From NCBI GenBank assembly GCA_002392765.1, contig DGHT01000011.1:1-50107 (forward strand): 50,107 nt of DNA, given 5' to 3'. The notes under the pieces are model-generated. The model was not told the DNA's origin, did not search any database, and saw nothing but the letters and a program-made list of their open reading frames with translations. Source of the stretch: Verrucomicrobia bacterium UBA3841. Lineage in GTDB: Bacteria; Verrucomicrobiota; Kiritimatiellia; RFP12; UBA1067. Below are positions 14,868 to 22,818 of the stretch, piece after piece. The position numbers were made by a program, and so were the translations under genes. Position 1 is the stretch's first letter, and every line of letters begins with the position of its first letter.

Positions 14868-16397
14868 ATGACATTGCGCGAGGCGGCCGTCTGTTTGTTT
14901 CTGGCGACCGTTCCGCTTTTCGCGAACGCGCAGGAGTTCGGCCTGCTCGTGCCGGCGACTCTGCCGCAGAAGTCCGCCGGCGCGGCGTCCGCCGCCGCCT
15001 CAGACGCGCCGGCCGCGTCAGGCGCCGTTGCCGCAGAGCCGGTTCCGGCCAAGGACGAGGACCCTGTCACTTCGCGTCTTTTCAAACTTTCCAACGCTTC
15101 GGCGCAGGACGTGGCCGACAAGTTCAACGAGGCCTGGGGCGGCGATTTCGGCGGCAAGTTGAAAGTCGTCAAGATAGCGCAGCCTTTCATCGAATCGAAC
15201 TCCGTGATGATAACAGCGCCGGAGTCCGTCATCGCGGCGTGCGAGAAAGTGATAGCGGGCCTGGACGTGGAAGTCCCGCAGGTGTACATCGAAGCGCGCT
15301 TCATCGAACTTTCAAACAACGCCTCGCACAAGCTCGGCATAGACTGGCAGATGCTCGACGGCATGAAGGGGTCCTTGGGGCTCAACGCCGGCATCAACCA
15401 GCGCAAGATGAACGGCGTATCGTCCTTCAACAGCGCCGACGGCTCCTATACCGTAATCGCGAATTCCGACGATTCGATAGGGCATTCTACGGCCAACCTT
15501 TCGTTCGTCAACGCCACGATAGGCATGAGCGAGCTTTACGTGATTCTGAGGGCGCTCGAATCGAGCGAGGACGCAAGGACGTTCTCGAATCCGAAAATCA
15601 TCGTCTCGTCCGGCAGGAAGGCGACGGTCGACATGACGACCAAGTATCCGAACGTCAAGCTTTCCGCGAAGCGGACTACAACCTCCGGCAGCGATTCGCT
15701 CGATCTCGACATGCAGATGTCCGCGATACCCGGCGAAGACAAGATGATGTTCGCGAGGGAGGCGTTCTTCAGCTGGGGCATATCGCTGGACGTAACCCCC
15801 AGGGTTTCGACGAACGGACTGATAAACGTCCAGATCGTGCCGACGATATCGTCGCAGTCCGACTGGGTCGTTTCGGGCACGGCGTCCGATTCCGGCGAAG
15901 CGGGCACGATATCCGCGAGGTATCCTGTCATCGACGTGCAGCGCCTCGTGACGGAGTTCAACATGGCGAGCGGCACGACCGCTGTAATCGGCGGCCTTTC
16001 CATGACCGTGGAGAACCAGAAGGACAACGGCATACCATTCCTGAGGGACATCTGGTGGATCGGGCCCAGGCTTTTCGGTTCCAAAGTGCGCGTCAAAGAC
16101 CAGCGCGAAATCGTCGTGTTCGTCACCGTCGGCATAGTCGACGCCCACAATCTCGAAAAGAACGCGGGGCTCCCCAAAAACGCCGTTTTGAGCCGCCAGT
16201 ACACCGAGGACATCCGCCGCGAGCCGGGCGACAGGAAGCGCCAGCGCGCAGAGGGCATCGATTCCCTGGATCTCAGGTCGCTCGAAGAGCAGTACGCCGA
16301 TCCCAGGAGGACCAATATGATAAACAGGGTCTCAATCGATTTCCCCAATCCGTTTTCCTACAACAATACAATACAACAAACGAAAGGAGACAAATGA
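14868..16397 (+). CDS. Secretin-like outer membrane protein (type II/IV pilus type)
   Basis: A 509-residue exported protein. The signal peptide (MTLREAAVCLFLATVPLF..ANA) is followed by an Ala/Pro-rich linker (about 25-65), one N-domain-like segment (SNASAQDVADKFNEAW), and a secretin core from about residue 125 (VPQVYIEARFIELSNNASHK). The core includes FSNPKIIVSSGRKATVD, MASGTTAVIGGLSM and the terminal strand REIVVFVTVGIVD. It has far fewer N-domains than GspD or PilQ. Other PVC bacteria encode comparable short secretin-family proteins. ATG 14868 with GAGGTG close upstream is chosen over an earlier in-frame ATG at 14856. The C-terminal 80 residues after the core are charged. The stop overlaps the next gene. 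Confidence 0.82.
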   Translation: MTLREAAVCLFLATVPLFANAQEFGLLVPATLPQKSAGAASAAASDAPAASGAVAAEPVPAKDEDPVTSRLFKLSNASAQDVADKFNEAWGGDFGGKLKVVKIAQPFIESNSVMITAPESVIAACEKVIAGLDVEVPQVYIEARFIELSNNASHKLGIDWQMLDGMKGSLGLNAGINQRKMNGVSSFNSADGSYTVIANSDDSIGHSTANLSFVNATIGMSELYVILRALESSEDARTFSNPKIIVSSGRKATVDMTTKYPNVKLSAKRTTTSGSDSLDLDMQMSAIPGEDKMMFAREAFFSWGISLDVTPRVSTNGLINVQIVPTISSQSDWVVSGTASDSGEAGTISARYPVIDVQRLVTEFNMASGTTAVIGGLSMTVENQKDNGIPFLRDIWWIGPRLFGSKVRVKDQREIVVFVTVGIVDAHNLEKNAGLPKNAVLSRQYTEDIRREPGDRKRQRAEGIDSLDLRSLEEQYADPRRTNMINRVSIDFPNPFSYNNTIQQTKGDK

Positions 16398-17407
16398 AGC
16401 ACAGACTTCTCGCGGCGGCGGCCGCCGCCGCGTTCGCCTCGCTTGCGATGGCCGACAAGGTAACGCTCAAATCGGGTTCGTTCCTGACGGGAACCGCGGG
16501 CGAAATCTCGGGCGATGCGATCAAGTTCAAATCCGACGACCTCGGGGACATGACGATCAAGCTGGAAAAGATCGCCTCTCTCGAGTCCTCCCTCAAGCAT
16601 ACGATCGTCTACAAGGACAAGACCGTCGCCGAGAAGGAGCTCGTCGTCGACGAAGGCGACCTCATGGTCGACGGAGACAAGCTCGACATGTCGAAGGTCA
16701 AAGTCATCGACCCCGAAACCGAGGCGTGGCACGGCAGCGTGAATCTGTCCGCTTCCATGGCCCGCGGCAACACGATTTCCGAGTCGGCGACGCTTCTCGC
16801 GGACGTCAGCCGCCGCTGGGAGTCGAACCGTCTGACCTCCTCGCTCGGATACTATTTCGCGCAGAGCGGCGATTCGAAGCAGAGCAAGCAGAAGACCGCC
16901 AGCCGCTTCGAAATCAACGCGCAGGACGATATATTCCTCGTGGAGAAGGTCTACACCTACGTGAACGGAAAGTACGAGTTCGACAAGATCATGGATCTCG
17001 AGTACCGCCTGAGGCTCGGCCTCGGTCTCGGCTACCAGTGGATCGAGGGCGTCGACTTCGGCGCGGGCAAGATGAGCTTCAACCAGGAATTCGGCTTTTC
17101 GTGGGTCGACGAGAAGTACGAGCACAAGAAGAAGGACGACTACGCCACGCTGCGCTACGCGCACCACTTGAACTGGAATCCCTGCAACGCCGAAAAGTTC
17201 GACGTGTTCCACAACTTCGAGTATCTGCCCGATCTCGAGGATATGGGCGACAACTATCTCATCGACACCGACGCCGGCTTCACCTACATGTTCCTCCCGA
17301 GCTGGCAGCTCATCGGCAAGGTCGAGTGGGACTACTCCCGCCGCACCGCGCCCGGCGTGAAGCACAGCGATCTGCGCTACATGCTCGGCATCGGCTACAA
17401 GTGGTAA
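16394..17407 (+). CDS. DUF481 family outer membrane beta-barrel protein
   Basis: A 337-residue protein with a signal peptide (cleavage near AMA-D22), an N-terminal small beta domain (DKVTLKSGSFLTGTAGEISG), and a DUF481 barrel from about residue 113 (AWHGSVNLSASMARGNT). The barrel is marked by alternating strands rich in Tyr/Phe and ends in the aromatic GIGYKW, typical of BAM-dependent barrels. DUF481 proteins include the salt-induced YdiY; function is poorly known. The start has AAAGGAGA upstream and overlaps the secretin stop (ATGA), so the two envelope proteins are translationally coupled. Confidence 0.87.
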   Translation: MKHRLLAAAAAAAFASLAMADKVTLKSGSFLTGTAGEISGDAIKFKSDDLGDMTIKLEKIASLESSLKHTIVYKDKTVAEKELVVDEGDLMVDGDKLDMSKVKVIDPETEAWHGSVNLSASMARGNTISESATLLADVSRRWESNRLTSSLGYYFAQSGDSKQSKQKTASRFEINAQDDIFLVEKVYTYVNGKYEFDKIMDLEYRLRLGLGLGYQWIEGVDFGAGKMSFNQEFGFSWVDEKYEHKKKDDYATLRYAHHLNWNPCNAEKFDVFHNFEYLPDLEDMGDNYLIDTDAGFTYMFLPSWQLIGKVEWDYSRRTAPGVKHSDLRYMLGIGYKW

Positions 17408-17424
17408 GAAAAAGGAACCGCCCT

Positions 17425-18870
17425 TTGAGAGTCGCAATCGCATATCCGCCGCTTCCCAGCGACAAGGGCGTGCCCTTGCTCTCCCAAAACAGGCAGTTCC
17501 AGTGGTTTTCGCGCCCGACCTACATTTTCCCCGTCGTTCCGGCGACAGCCGCGACGATGCTGAAAGAGGCCGGGTGCGAAGTATTGTTTCTCGACGGGAT
17601 CGCCAGGGAGATGTCCGAAGCCGCGTTCGAGGCGGCGCTTTCGGATTTCTCCCCCGATCTTGTCGTGATGGAGACCAAAACCCCGGTCGTCAAACGCCAC
17701 TGGCGGTGGGTCTCCAGACTGAAGGAGATTTTCGGCGGCGGACTTAAAATCGCGCTCTGCGGCGATCATGTCACCGCGCTGCCGGAAGAGTCTATGGAAA
17801 ACTCTCCGGTCGATTTCATTCTGACCGGAGGGGATTGGGATTTCCTTCTGAAGAATCTGGCGCTTTCCGGATTCGATCCCGCGCGTTTCGAACCCGGCAT
17901 ATGGTACAGGAACGGATCCGGCGCCGCGAACACGGGCGCGTTCAAACTCGATCACGATCTCGATTCCGCGCCATGGATCGACCGGGATCTTGTCGACTGG
18001 AAGCTTTATTCCGTCAAGAACGGCAATTTCAAGTCGACGCCGGGCACATACATAATGGCGGGACGCGACTGCTGGCACGCCAAGTGCACGTTCTGCAGCT
18101 GGACCACCCTTTATCCCAGATACAGGACAAGAAGTCCGCAGAACGTAGTCGACGAAATCGAACAGCTTGTCGGGAAGTACGGCGTCAAGGAGATAATGGA
18201 CGATTCCGGTTCGTTCCCGGCCGGCGGGTGGCTTCGCGAATTCTGCACGCTCATGATCGCCCGCGGCCTGAACCGCCGCGTGCGGATCGACTGCAACATG
18301 CGCTTCGGACGCCTCGGATACGACGATTACGCGCTGATGCGCAAAGCCGGTTTCAGACTGGTCCTTTTCGGCGTCGAGTCGGCGAACCAGGAAACGCTCG
18401 ACCGCTATTGCAAGGCTTTGACCCCGCAAGACGTGGAGAATGGGGCCATGTGGGCTTCCAAGGCGGGTTTGGACGTGCATCTCACGTTCATGTTCGGACA
18501 TCCCTGGGAAGGGCCGGAGGAGATAGAAAAGACCGTCCGCTTCGCAAGACGTCTGCTCGCCTGCGGGTATGCCGCCACGCTCCAGTGCACATTGACGATC
18601 CCGTATCCGGGAACGCCTCTCTTCGCGGAATTGAAGGCGAACGGAGGCCTCGCCACGCTCGATTGGGACGATTACGACCAGCGCAAGGCCGTAATGCTGG
18701 CTCCGAAAGCGACGGAGGCGACGATCAAGCGCGCCATACGCGACGTCTACCGCGGATTTCTCCAGCCGCGCGCGCTGTACCATATCGTGCGCAGAAATCT
18801 TTTCGACATCGGTTTTTACGTAAGAGGCTTCAAGTATTTGCGCGGGCATCTTCTTGATTTCAGGGGATAG
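17425..18870 (+). CDS. B12-binding-type radical SAM protein with CX4CX2C cluster motif
   Basis: A 481-residue radical SAM enzyme. An N-terminal Rossmann-like region (about 1-150) resembles B12-binding domains of the BchE/HpnJ-like class, though the DxHxxG cobalamin histidine motif is not evident. The cluster cysteines are Cys216, Cys221 and Cys224 (DCWHAKCTFCSW), i.e. CX4CX2C rather than the usual CX3CX2C. A TIM-barrel follows (EIMDDSGSFPAGGW, RLVLFGVESANQETL, HLTFMFGHPWEG). The start is TTG 17425 with AAAAAGGAA about nine bases upstream; no ATG is suitable. The next gene begins within its ribosome-site region. Substrate unknown. Confidence 0.85.
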   Translation: MRVAIAYPPLPSDKGVPLLSQNRQFQWFSRPTYIFPVVPATAATMLKEAGCEVLFLDGIAREMSEAAFEAALSDFSPDLVVMETKTPVVKRHWRWVSRLKEIFGGGLKIALCGDHVTALPEESMENSPVDFILTGGDWDFLLKNLALSGFDPARFEPGIWYRNGSGAANTGAFKLDHDLDSAPWIDRDLVDWKLYSVKNGNFKSTPGTYIMAGRDCWHAKCTFCSWTTLYPRYRTRSPQNVVDEIEQLVGKYGVKEIMDDSGSFPAGGWLREFCTLMIARGLNRRVRIDCNMRFGRLGYDDYALMRKAGFRLVLFGVESANQETLDRYCKALTPQDVENGAMWASKAGLDVHLTFMFGHPWEGPEEIEKTVRFARRLLACGYAATLQCTLTIPYPGTPLFAELKANGGLATLDWDDYDQRKAVMLAPKATEATIKRAIRDVYRGFLQPRALYHIVRRNLFDIGFYVRGFKYLRGHLLDFRG

Positions 18871-18874
18871 GGAT

Positions 18875-19858
18875 TTGCAAAAACCGGCAGACCGCAGTCC
18901 GAGGCTCGTCCTCGCGCCGCTCGCAGAATTCACCGACGCTCCGTTCAGGCGCATGTGCATCGAGGGCGGAGCCGATTGCGCGTATACGGAGATGGTTTCC
19001 GCCGCGGCGCTGCTCCACGGGCACGGTCCGACGCGCCATTTGATGGAGCGCATGGAAGGCGAGGGGCCGCTCGTATGCCAGATCTTCGGCTCCACCGAGG
19101 AGGAGGCCGCCTTTGCCGCGCGCGAAATCGAGAAGGTGAAGGACCGCTTCTGCGGAATTGATCTCAACGCCGGATGTCCGATGCCGCGCATAATCAAATC
19201 CGGTGCGGGAGCGAGTCTCGTCACCGATCCCGCAAGAGTTTTCCGGATGCTGTCCGCGATGCGCGAGAACACATCCCTGCCCGTTTCGCTCAAGACCAGA
19301 CTGGGGCCGCACCGCGGCGTCAAGACAATATTCGAACTCGCGTCCGCCGCCGAATCCGCGGGCGCCGTCTCGATCGCGGTCCATGCAAGGTACACGAGCC
19401 AGATGCACGGCGGTCCGGTCGATCTGGAGACGCTGGCGGAACTCAAATCGCGCACTGGGCTCGAGGTGCTCGGCAACGGCAGCGTAAGAACGTCCGGGGA
19501 TTTGGACGCCATGCTGGCGACGGGCGTCGACGGCGTGATGGTCGGGCGCGCCGCACTTTCCGACCCGTTCGTGTTTTCCCGCCTGAAGGGGATTGCGCAA
19601 ACCCCGCCTGCGGATCCGGTTTCCATGGCCGAAAGGCACCTCGGATACATTCTCCGCTTCCGCAGGCTGCTTGAGGAGAAACACCCCGCAGACCACGTGC
19701 CCGGCGAAGACGCTTTTGCGTCCGTCAAGATGCATCTTCACCTTTTCCGCTATTTCAACGGATTGCCCGGCGCGGCGAAACTTCGCGCGGGACTCTCGTC
19801 GATACGGACGCTCGACGGAATCCGGCAGGCGTTTATTGCATTTGCGTCCGCAATATGA
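18875..19858 (+). CDS. dus: tRNA-dihydrouridine synthase (DusB-like)
   Basis: A 327-residue FMN enzyme reducing uridines to dihydrouridine in the D-loop of tRNA. It begins with LVLAPLAEFTDAPFRRMC, has the catalytic-cysteine motif DLNAGCPMPRIIKSGAG, VSLKTRLG, and the FMN-phosphate segment VLGNGSVRTSG...GVDGVMVGRAAL, which is intact here. Start TTG 18875 is chosen because AGGGGA lies seven bases upstream; the frame is open further into the radical SAM gene. The tRNA-Ser gene follows by 21 bases. A second, altered Dus paralogue is at 44939-45868. Confidence 0.93.
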   Translation: MQKPADRSPRLVLAPLAEFTDAPFRRMCIEGGADCAYTEMVSAAALLHGHGPTRHLMERMEGEGPLVCQIFGSTEEEAAFAAREIEKVKDRFCGIDLNAGCPMPRIIKSGAGASLVTDPARVFRMLSAMRENTSLPVSLKTRLGPHRGVKTIFELASAAESAGAVSIAVHARYTSQMHGGPVDLETLAELKSRTGLEVLGNGSVRTSGDLDAMLATGVDGVMVGRAALSDPFVFSRLKGIAQTPPADPVSMAERHLGYILRFRRLLEEKHPADHVPGEDAFASVKMHLHLFRYFNGLPGAAKLRAGLSSIRTLDGIRQAFIAFASAI

Positions 19859-19864
19859 TATAAT
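19836..19864 (+). promoter_or_regulatory. Predicted promoter of tRNA-Ser
   Basis: TTGCAT at 19836-19841, a 17-base spacer and TATAAT at 19859-19864, extended by TG at 19856-19857. It overlaps the end of the upstream dus gene. Transcription would start near 19871, nine bases before the tRNA. The same TTGCAT/17/TATAAT combination precedes etfB. Confidence 0.65.
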
Positions 19865-19879
19865 TTTACAAACTTTTGC

Positions 19880-19967
19880 GGAAGGTTGGCGGAGTGGTTG
19901 AACGCGGCGGTCTTGAAAACCGTTGACTCGAAAGGGTCCGGGGGTTCGAATCCCTCACCTTCCGCCA
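19880..19967 (+). tRNA. tRNA-Ser (anticodon UGA)
   Basis: A complete 88-base cloverleaf. The acceptor stem GGAAGGT (19880-19886) pairs with ACCTTCC, discriminator G, and an encoded CCA ending at 19967. The anticodon stem encloses the loop CTTGAAA, giving TGA (UGA), which reads UCA and other UCN codons. The long variable arm and TTCGAAT T-loop are class II, as expected for serine. It has its own extended -10 promoter. Confidence 0.97.
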
Positions 19968-20001
19968 TATAACGCTTCGAATATTTCCAAGGAGTATCAA
20001 A

Positions 20002-21714
20002 ATGGCGGAACCGAGAACGGCAGACAGCTGGACGATAGCGCAACTTATAACGGCGGCGGAGAAATTCACGTTCGCCGACGGCAAGGCCGACATAAACGAA
20101 ACGAAGGCTCTTGCCGGCCTCTTCCATCCATTCGCGGAGACGGACGGCGACATCGCCAGATTGGAAAAGCTGCTGATTGCGATCGCCGAGGACGGTATCG
20201 TCACCCCCGAAGAATCGAAGGCGCTGGCTGCGGCGATAGCCGGTCTGCGCGAGAAATACATCTCCGGCGACGCCGTGTACGACGCGCGCAGTCTCGGCCT
20301 TCCGAAGATGGCGGTGCTGGGCGTCCAGCACATGTTCGCCATGTTCGGCGCGACGATCCTCGTTCCGATTCTCACGGGCCTGTCACCGAGCGCCACGCTT
20401 CTCTGGGCGGGTCTCGGAACGCTTCTCTTCCACCTGCTGACAAAGCGGATGGTGCCGGCGTTCCTCGGTTCGTCGTTCGCGTATCTCGCCGGATATTTCG
20501 CGCTGGCGGGAATGGCGGGATCGCCGGGATTCGAAGGCTGCGACAAGCCGAAGATGCTCCAGTACGCCTGTCTGGGCGTCGCGTCCTCTTCGCTCCTGTA
20601 CTTCATCGTCGCCTGCTTTGTCAAGGCGTGCGGCGTAAAGACGGTGATGAAATTCTTCCCGCCGATCGTCACCGGCCCGATCATCATCGGCATCGGCCTT
20701 GTCCTTGCGCCCGTCGCCATCAACAGCTGCATGTACGGACCGTTCGCCGGCATTCCCTTTCCCGCGGACGCCGAGGCCGCATTGACGGCGGCCGGCGGCA
20801 GCGTCGCGGCCAACTGGTGCATCGCGCTCGTCGCCATAGTCACGGTGGTCGCGTTCTCGATATTCGGCCGCGGCATGTTCAAGATCATTCCGATATTGAT
20901 GGGCGTGATCGTCTCGTATCTCGCCGCAGCCGCGTTCGGCAAGTCCGGATGGAGCCAGGCGATAGACTACACCGGCGTGGCGAACGCCGCGTGGATCGGC
21001 TTTCCTGTAAAGATGGACGGCACCGTGTTCCCTATCCTCGCCCAGCCCGACTGGGGCAGGATCGTGAGCGCCGTCGCAATCGTGTTCCCGCTCGCGTTCG
21101 CGACGATCATGGAGCACGTGGGCGACGTTTCGGCGATCTCCTCGACCGTGAAGCGCAACTTCTTCCAGAATCCCGGGCTCCACCGCACGATGCTCGGCGA
21201 CGGTCTCGCCACGTGCCTCGCCTCGCTTTTCGGCGCGCCGGCCAACACGACGTACGGCGAGAACACCGGCGTCCTTTCGCTCTCGAAGGTGTACGATCCG
21301 CGCGTTATCCGCATCGCCGCGTGCCTTGCGATACTTGTTTCGTTCTGTCCGAAGTTCTCGGCGTTCATCGGAACGATCCCCGCCGCCACCATCGGAGGCG
21401 TATCGTTCATCCTCTACGGAATGATATCCGCCGTAGGCGTGAGGAATCTTGTCGAAAGCCAGGTCGATCTCGGCAAGTCGCGCAACATGCTGATCGCCGC
21501 GCTCATCCTCGTGCTTACGCTCGGCATTTCGTTCTCGAAGGCGGGTACGATCGCCTTCACGGCGGGTTCGCTCAAAATATCGCTCTCCGGCCTTGCGGTC
21601 GGCGCGCTCATGGGCATCATCCTCAACGCGATCCTCCCCGGCAAGGATTTCGCGTTCTCCGAGACCGCTCCCACGATCAAGGACGCGGATCGTTTCGGCG
21701 GAAAAAAGGCGTGA
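20002..21714 (+). CDS. NCS2 xanthine/uracil permease with extra N-terminal domain
   Basis: A 570-residue transporter. Residues about 100-560 form a UraA/XanQ-type NCS2 permease of 14 helices: VLGVQHMFAMFGATILVP, AFLGSSFAYLAG, the helix-8 substrate glutamate in FATIMEHVGD, and the helix-10 motif GAPANTTYGENTG. It resembles the uracil-permease branch. Residues 1-95 are an added cytoplasmic helical domain with two acidic ADG/EDG-containing segments (TFADGKADINETKALAG and IAEDGIVTPEESKAL), reminiscent of TerB-like or EF-hand-like folds. Such a domain is not part of standard NCS2 permeases and might regulate transport. The start has AAGGAG upstream. Confidence 0.9.
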   Translation: MAEPRTADSWTIAQLITAAEKFTFADGKADINETKALAGLFHPFAETDGDIARLEKLLIAIAEDGIVTPEESKALAAAIAGLREKYISGDAVYDARSLGLPKMAVLGVQHMFAMFGATILVPILTGLSPSATLLWAGLGTLLFHLLTKRMVPAFLGSSFAYLAGYFALAGMAGSPGFEGCDKPKMLQYACLGVASSSLLYFIVACFVKACGVKTVMKFFPPIVTGPIIIGIGLVLAPVAINSCMYGPFAGIPFPADAEAALTAAGGSVAANWCIALVAIVTVVAFSIFGRGMFKIIPILMGVIVSYLAAAAFGKSGWSQAIDYTGVANAAWIGFPVKMDGTVFPILAQPDWGRIVSAVAIVFPLAFATIMEHVGDVSAISSTVKRNFFQNPGLHRTMLGDGLATCLASLFGAPANTTYGENTGVLSLSKVYDPRVIRIAACLAILVSFCPKFSAFIGTIPAATIGGVSFILYGMISAVGVRNLVESQVDLGKSRNMLIAALILVLTLGISFSKAGTIAFTAGSLKISLSGLAVGALMGIILNAILPGKDFAFSETAPTIKDADRFGGKKA

Positions 21715-21730
21715 GCCGGGAACGAGTGTG

Positions 21731-21787
21731 AAATGTAAAGTGTAAAATGCAAAGTGTAAAATGCAAAGTGTAAAATTGAGGTGTGTA
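21731..21787. repeat. 14-nt tandem repeat
   Basis: Three consecutive copies of AAATGYAAAGTGTA (21731-21744, 21745-21758, 21759-21772) followed by a degenerate fourth copy. It lies between the permease stop and the glycosyltransferase and contains no credible gene. Confidence 0.85.
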
Positions 21788-21818
21788 AAATCGAGGCGAT
21801 TTTGAGCAGATGACAATC

Positions 21819-21858
21819 CCGCAATTCCGCTATTCCGCAATTCCGTAATTCCGCAATA
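21819..21858. repeat. Octamer tandem repeat abutting a start codon
   Basis: Five consecutive 8-base units of consensus CCGCAATT (21819-21826, 21827-21834, 21835-21842, 21843-21850, 21851-21858). The last base directly precedes the glycosyltransferase ATG, leaving no Shine-Dalgarno sequence. Together with the 14-nt repeat this fills most of the 144-base gap 21715-21858. Confidence 0.88.
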
Positions 21859-22803
21859 ATGAGGATTCTCGTCTATCTTGAAAAGTCGGACGTGCGCGGC
21901 GGGATCGAAGTCTTCGCCGAACGGCACGTTGCGCGTCTCCGCGGCGAGGGGCACGAAGTGGAGGTCGTTTCGAGCCCCGGATCGCTGTTTCCCGTCCCTG
22001 GTTCCTGGGACGAAGTCGTGATCCACAAATGTTCCGATGTCGCAGTCCTCGAAAAATTCCCGCCGGAGAGAAGCGTATACTACGTCCACGACCACGAGCC
22101 CATCTGTCCGCGCGGCTACGCCTACACGCCGCTGAAGCGCAACTGTTCGCGTCCGGGCGGCGTGTGGCCCTGCATTTTCTGCGCGCCCGCCTGCCGCGGC
22201 TGGAAAGCGGCGCTGAAGCGCGTCTTTTCGCAAAGGCGGCGCATTGCCGCGATGTCGCGGTTCAAGCGGCTGGTCGTCATTTCGGAGTTTATGAAATCCA
22301 GGCTCGCCGCCAACGGCATCCCGCCGGATAAGATCGAAGTAAAGCCGCCAACCATAACCTTCCAACTCACCCACTCCCGACTCCCGACTTCCCCCGTAGA
22401 CCTTCTCTACGTCGGGCAGCTCATACGCGGCAAGGGCGTCCATCTGCTTCTTGCGGCGATGGCCGGGATGAAATCCCCCCGGACGCTCGATATCGTCGGC
22501 ACGGGCAACATGGAGCGGAAATTGAAGGCGCTCGCCGCGAAACTGGGTCTTGAAGGACGCGTGCGCTTCAACGGTTTTCAATCGAATCCGCAGGACTGGA
22601 TGCGCGCCGCGAAGTGTGTCGTCGTGCCGAGTTTCTGGCAGGAACCGTACGGACTTGTCGCTGCCGAAGCTGTCGCGCTCGGACGTCCCGTCGTCGCTTT
22701 CGCCGTCGGCGGACTCCCGGAGGCCTGCCAGGGGAAGGCGAAACTCGTCCCGCCGGGCGACGTCGGCGCGCTGGCCGCCGCGCTGGACGGACAGGTTCTA
22801 TAG
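21859..22803 (+). CDS. Family 4-type glycosyltransferase (GT-B fold)
   Basis: A 314-residue GT-B glycosyltransferase, probably building a surface glycan. The N-terminal part has RGGIEVFAERHVARL and a Cys-rich loop (CPRGYAYTPLKRNC...CIFCAPAC). The C-terminal donor domain has LLYVGQLIRGKGVHLLL, the nucleotide-binding VVPSFWQEPYGLVAAEA with the EX7E pattern, and GRPVVAFAVGGLPE. It is shorter than typical members (350-400). Two in-frame heptamer-like repeat tracts fall in the coding sequence, near 21986 and at 22365-22392. The upstream leader is an octamer repeat with no ribosome site. Followed by a phosphodiesterase-like gene 15 bases downstream, suggesting a shared polymer pathway. Confidence 0.86.
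   Translation: MRILVYLEKSDVRGGIEVFAERHVARLRGEGHEVEVVSSPGSLFPVPGSWDEVVIHKCSDVAVLEKFPPERSVYYVHDHEPICPRGYAYTPLKRNCSRPGGVWPCIFCAPACRGWKAALKRVFSQRRRIAAMSRFKRLVVISEFMKSRLAANGIPPDKIEVKPPTITFQLTHSRLPTSPVDLLYVGQLIRGKGVHLLLAAMAGMKSPRTLDIVGTGNMERKLKALAAKLGLEGRVRFNGFQSNPQDWMRAAKCVVVPSFWQEPYGLVAAEAVALGRPVVAFAVGGLPEACQGKAKLVPPGDVGALAAALDGQVL
21986..22008. repeat. Possible degenerate heptamer tract inside the glycosyltransferase gene
   Basis: About three 7-base units of GTTCCCT type, encoding the in-frame SLFPVPGSW. It resembles the complement of the GGGAAC heptamers in glnS and the metalloprotease, but with few and imperfect units. Confidence 0.4.
22365..22392. repeat. In-frame heptamer tract inside the glycosyltransferase gene
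   Basis: Four 7-base units of consensus GACTCCC (22365-22371, 22372-22378, 22379-22385, 22386-22392). They encode THSRLPTSP, located between the two GT-B domains and immediately before the conserved LLYVGQ strand. The reading frame is preserved. Confidence 0.7.
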
Positions 22804-22818
22804 CAAGGAGATTCCCAA

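Noticed and set aside
17395..19728. A 777-residue minus-strand open frame
   Set aside because: Lies opposite the radical SAM and dus genes and has shadow-like composition.
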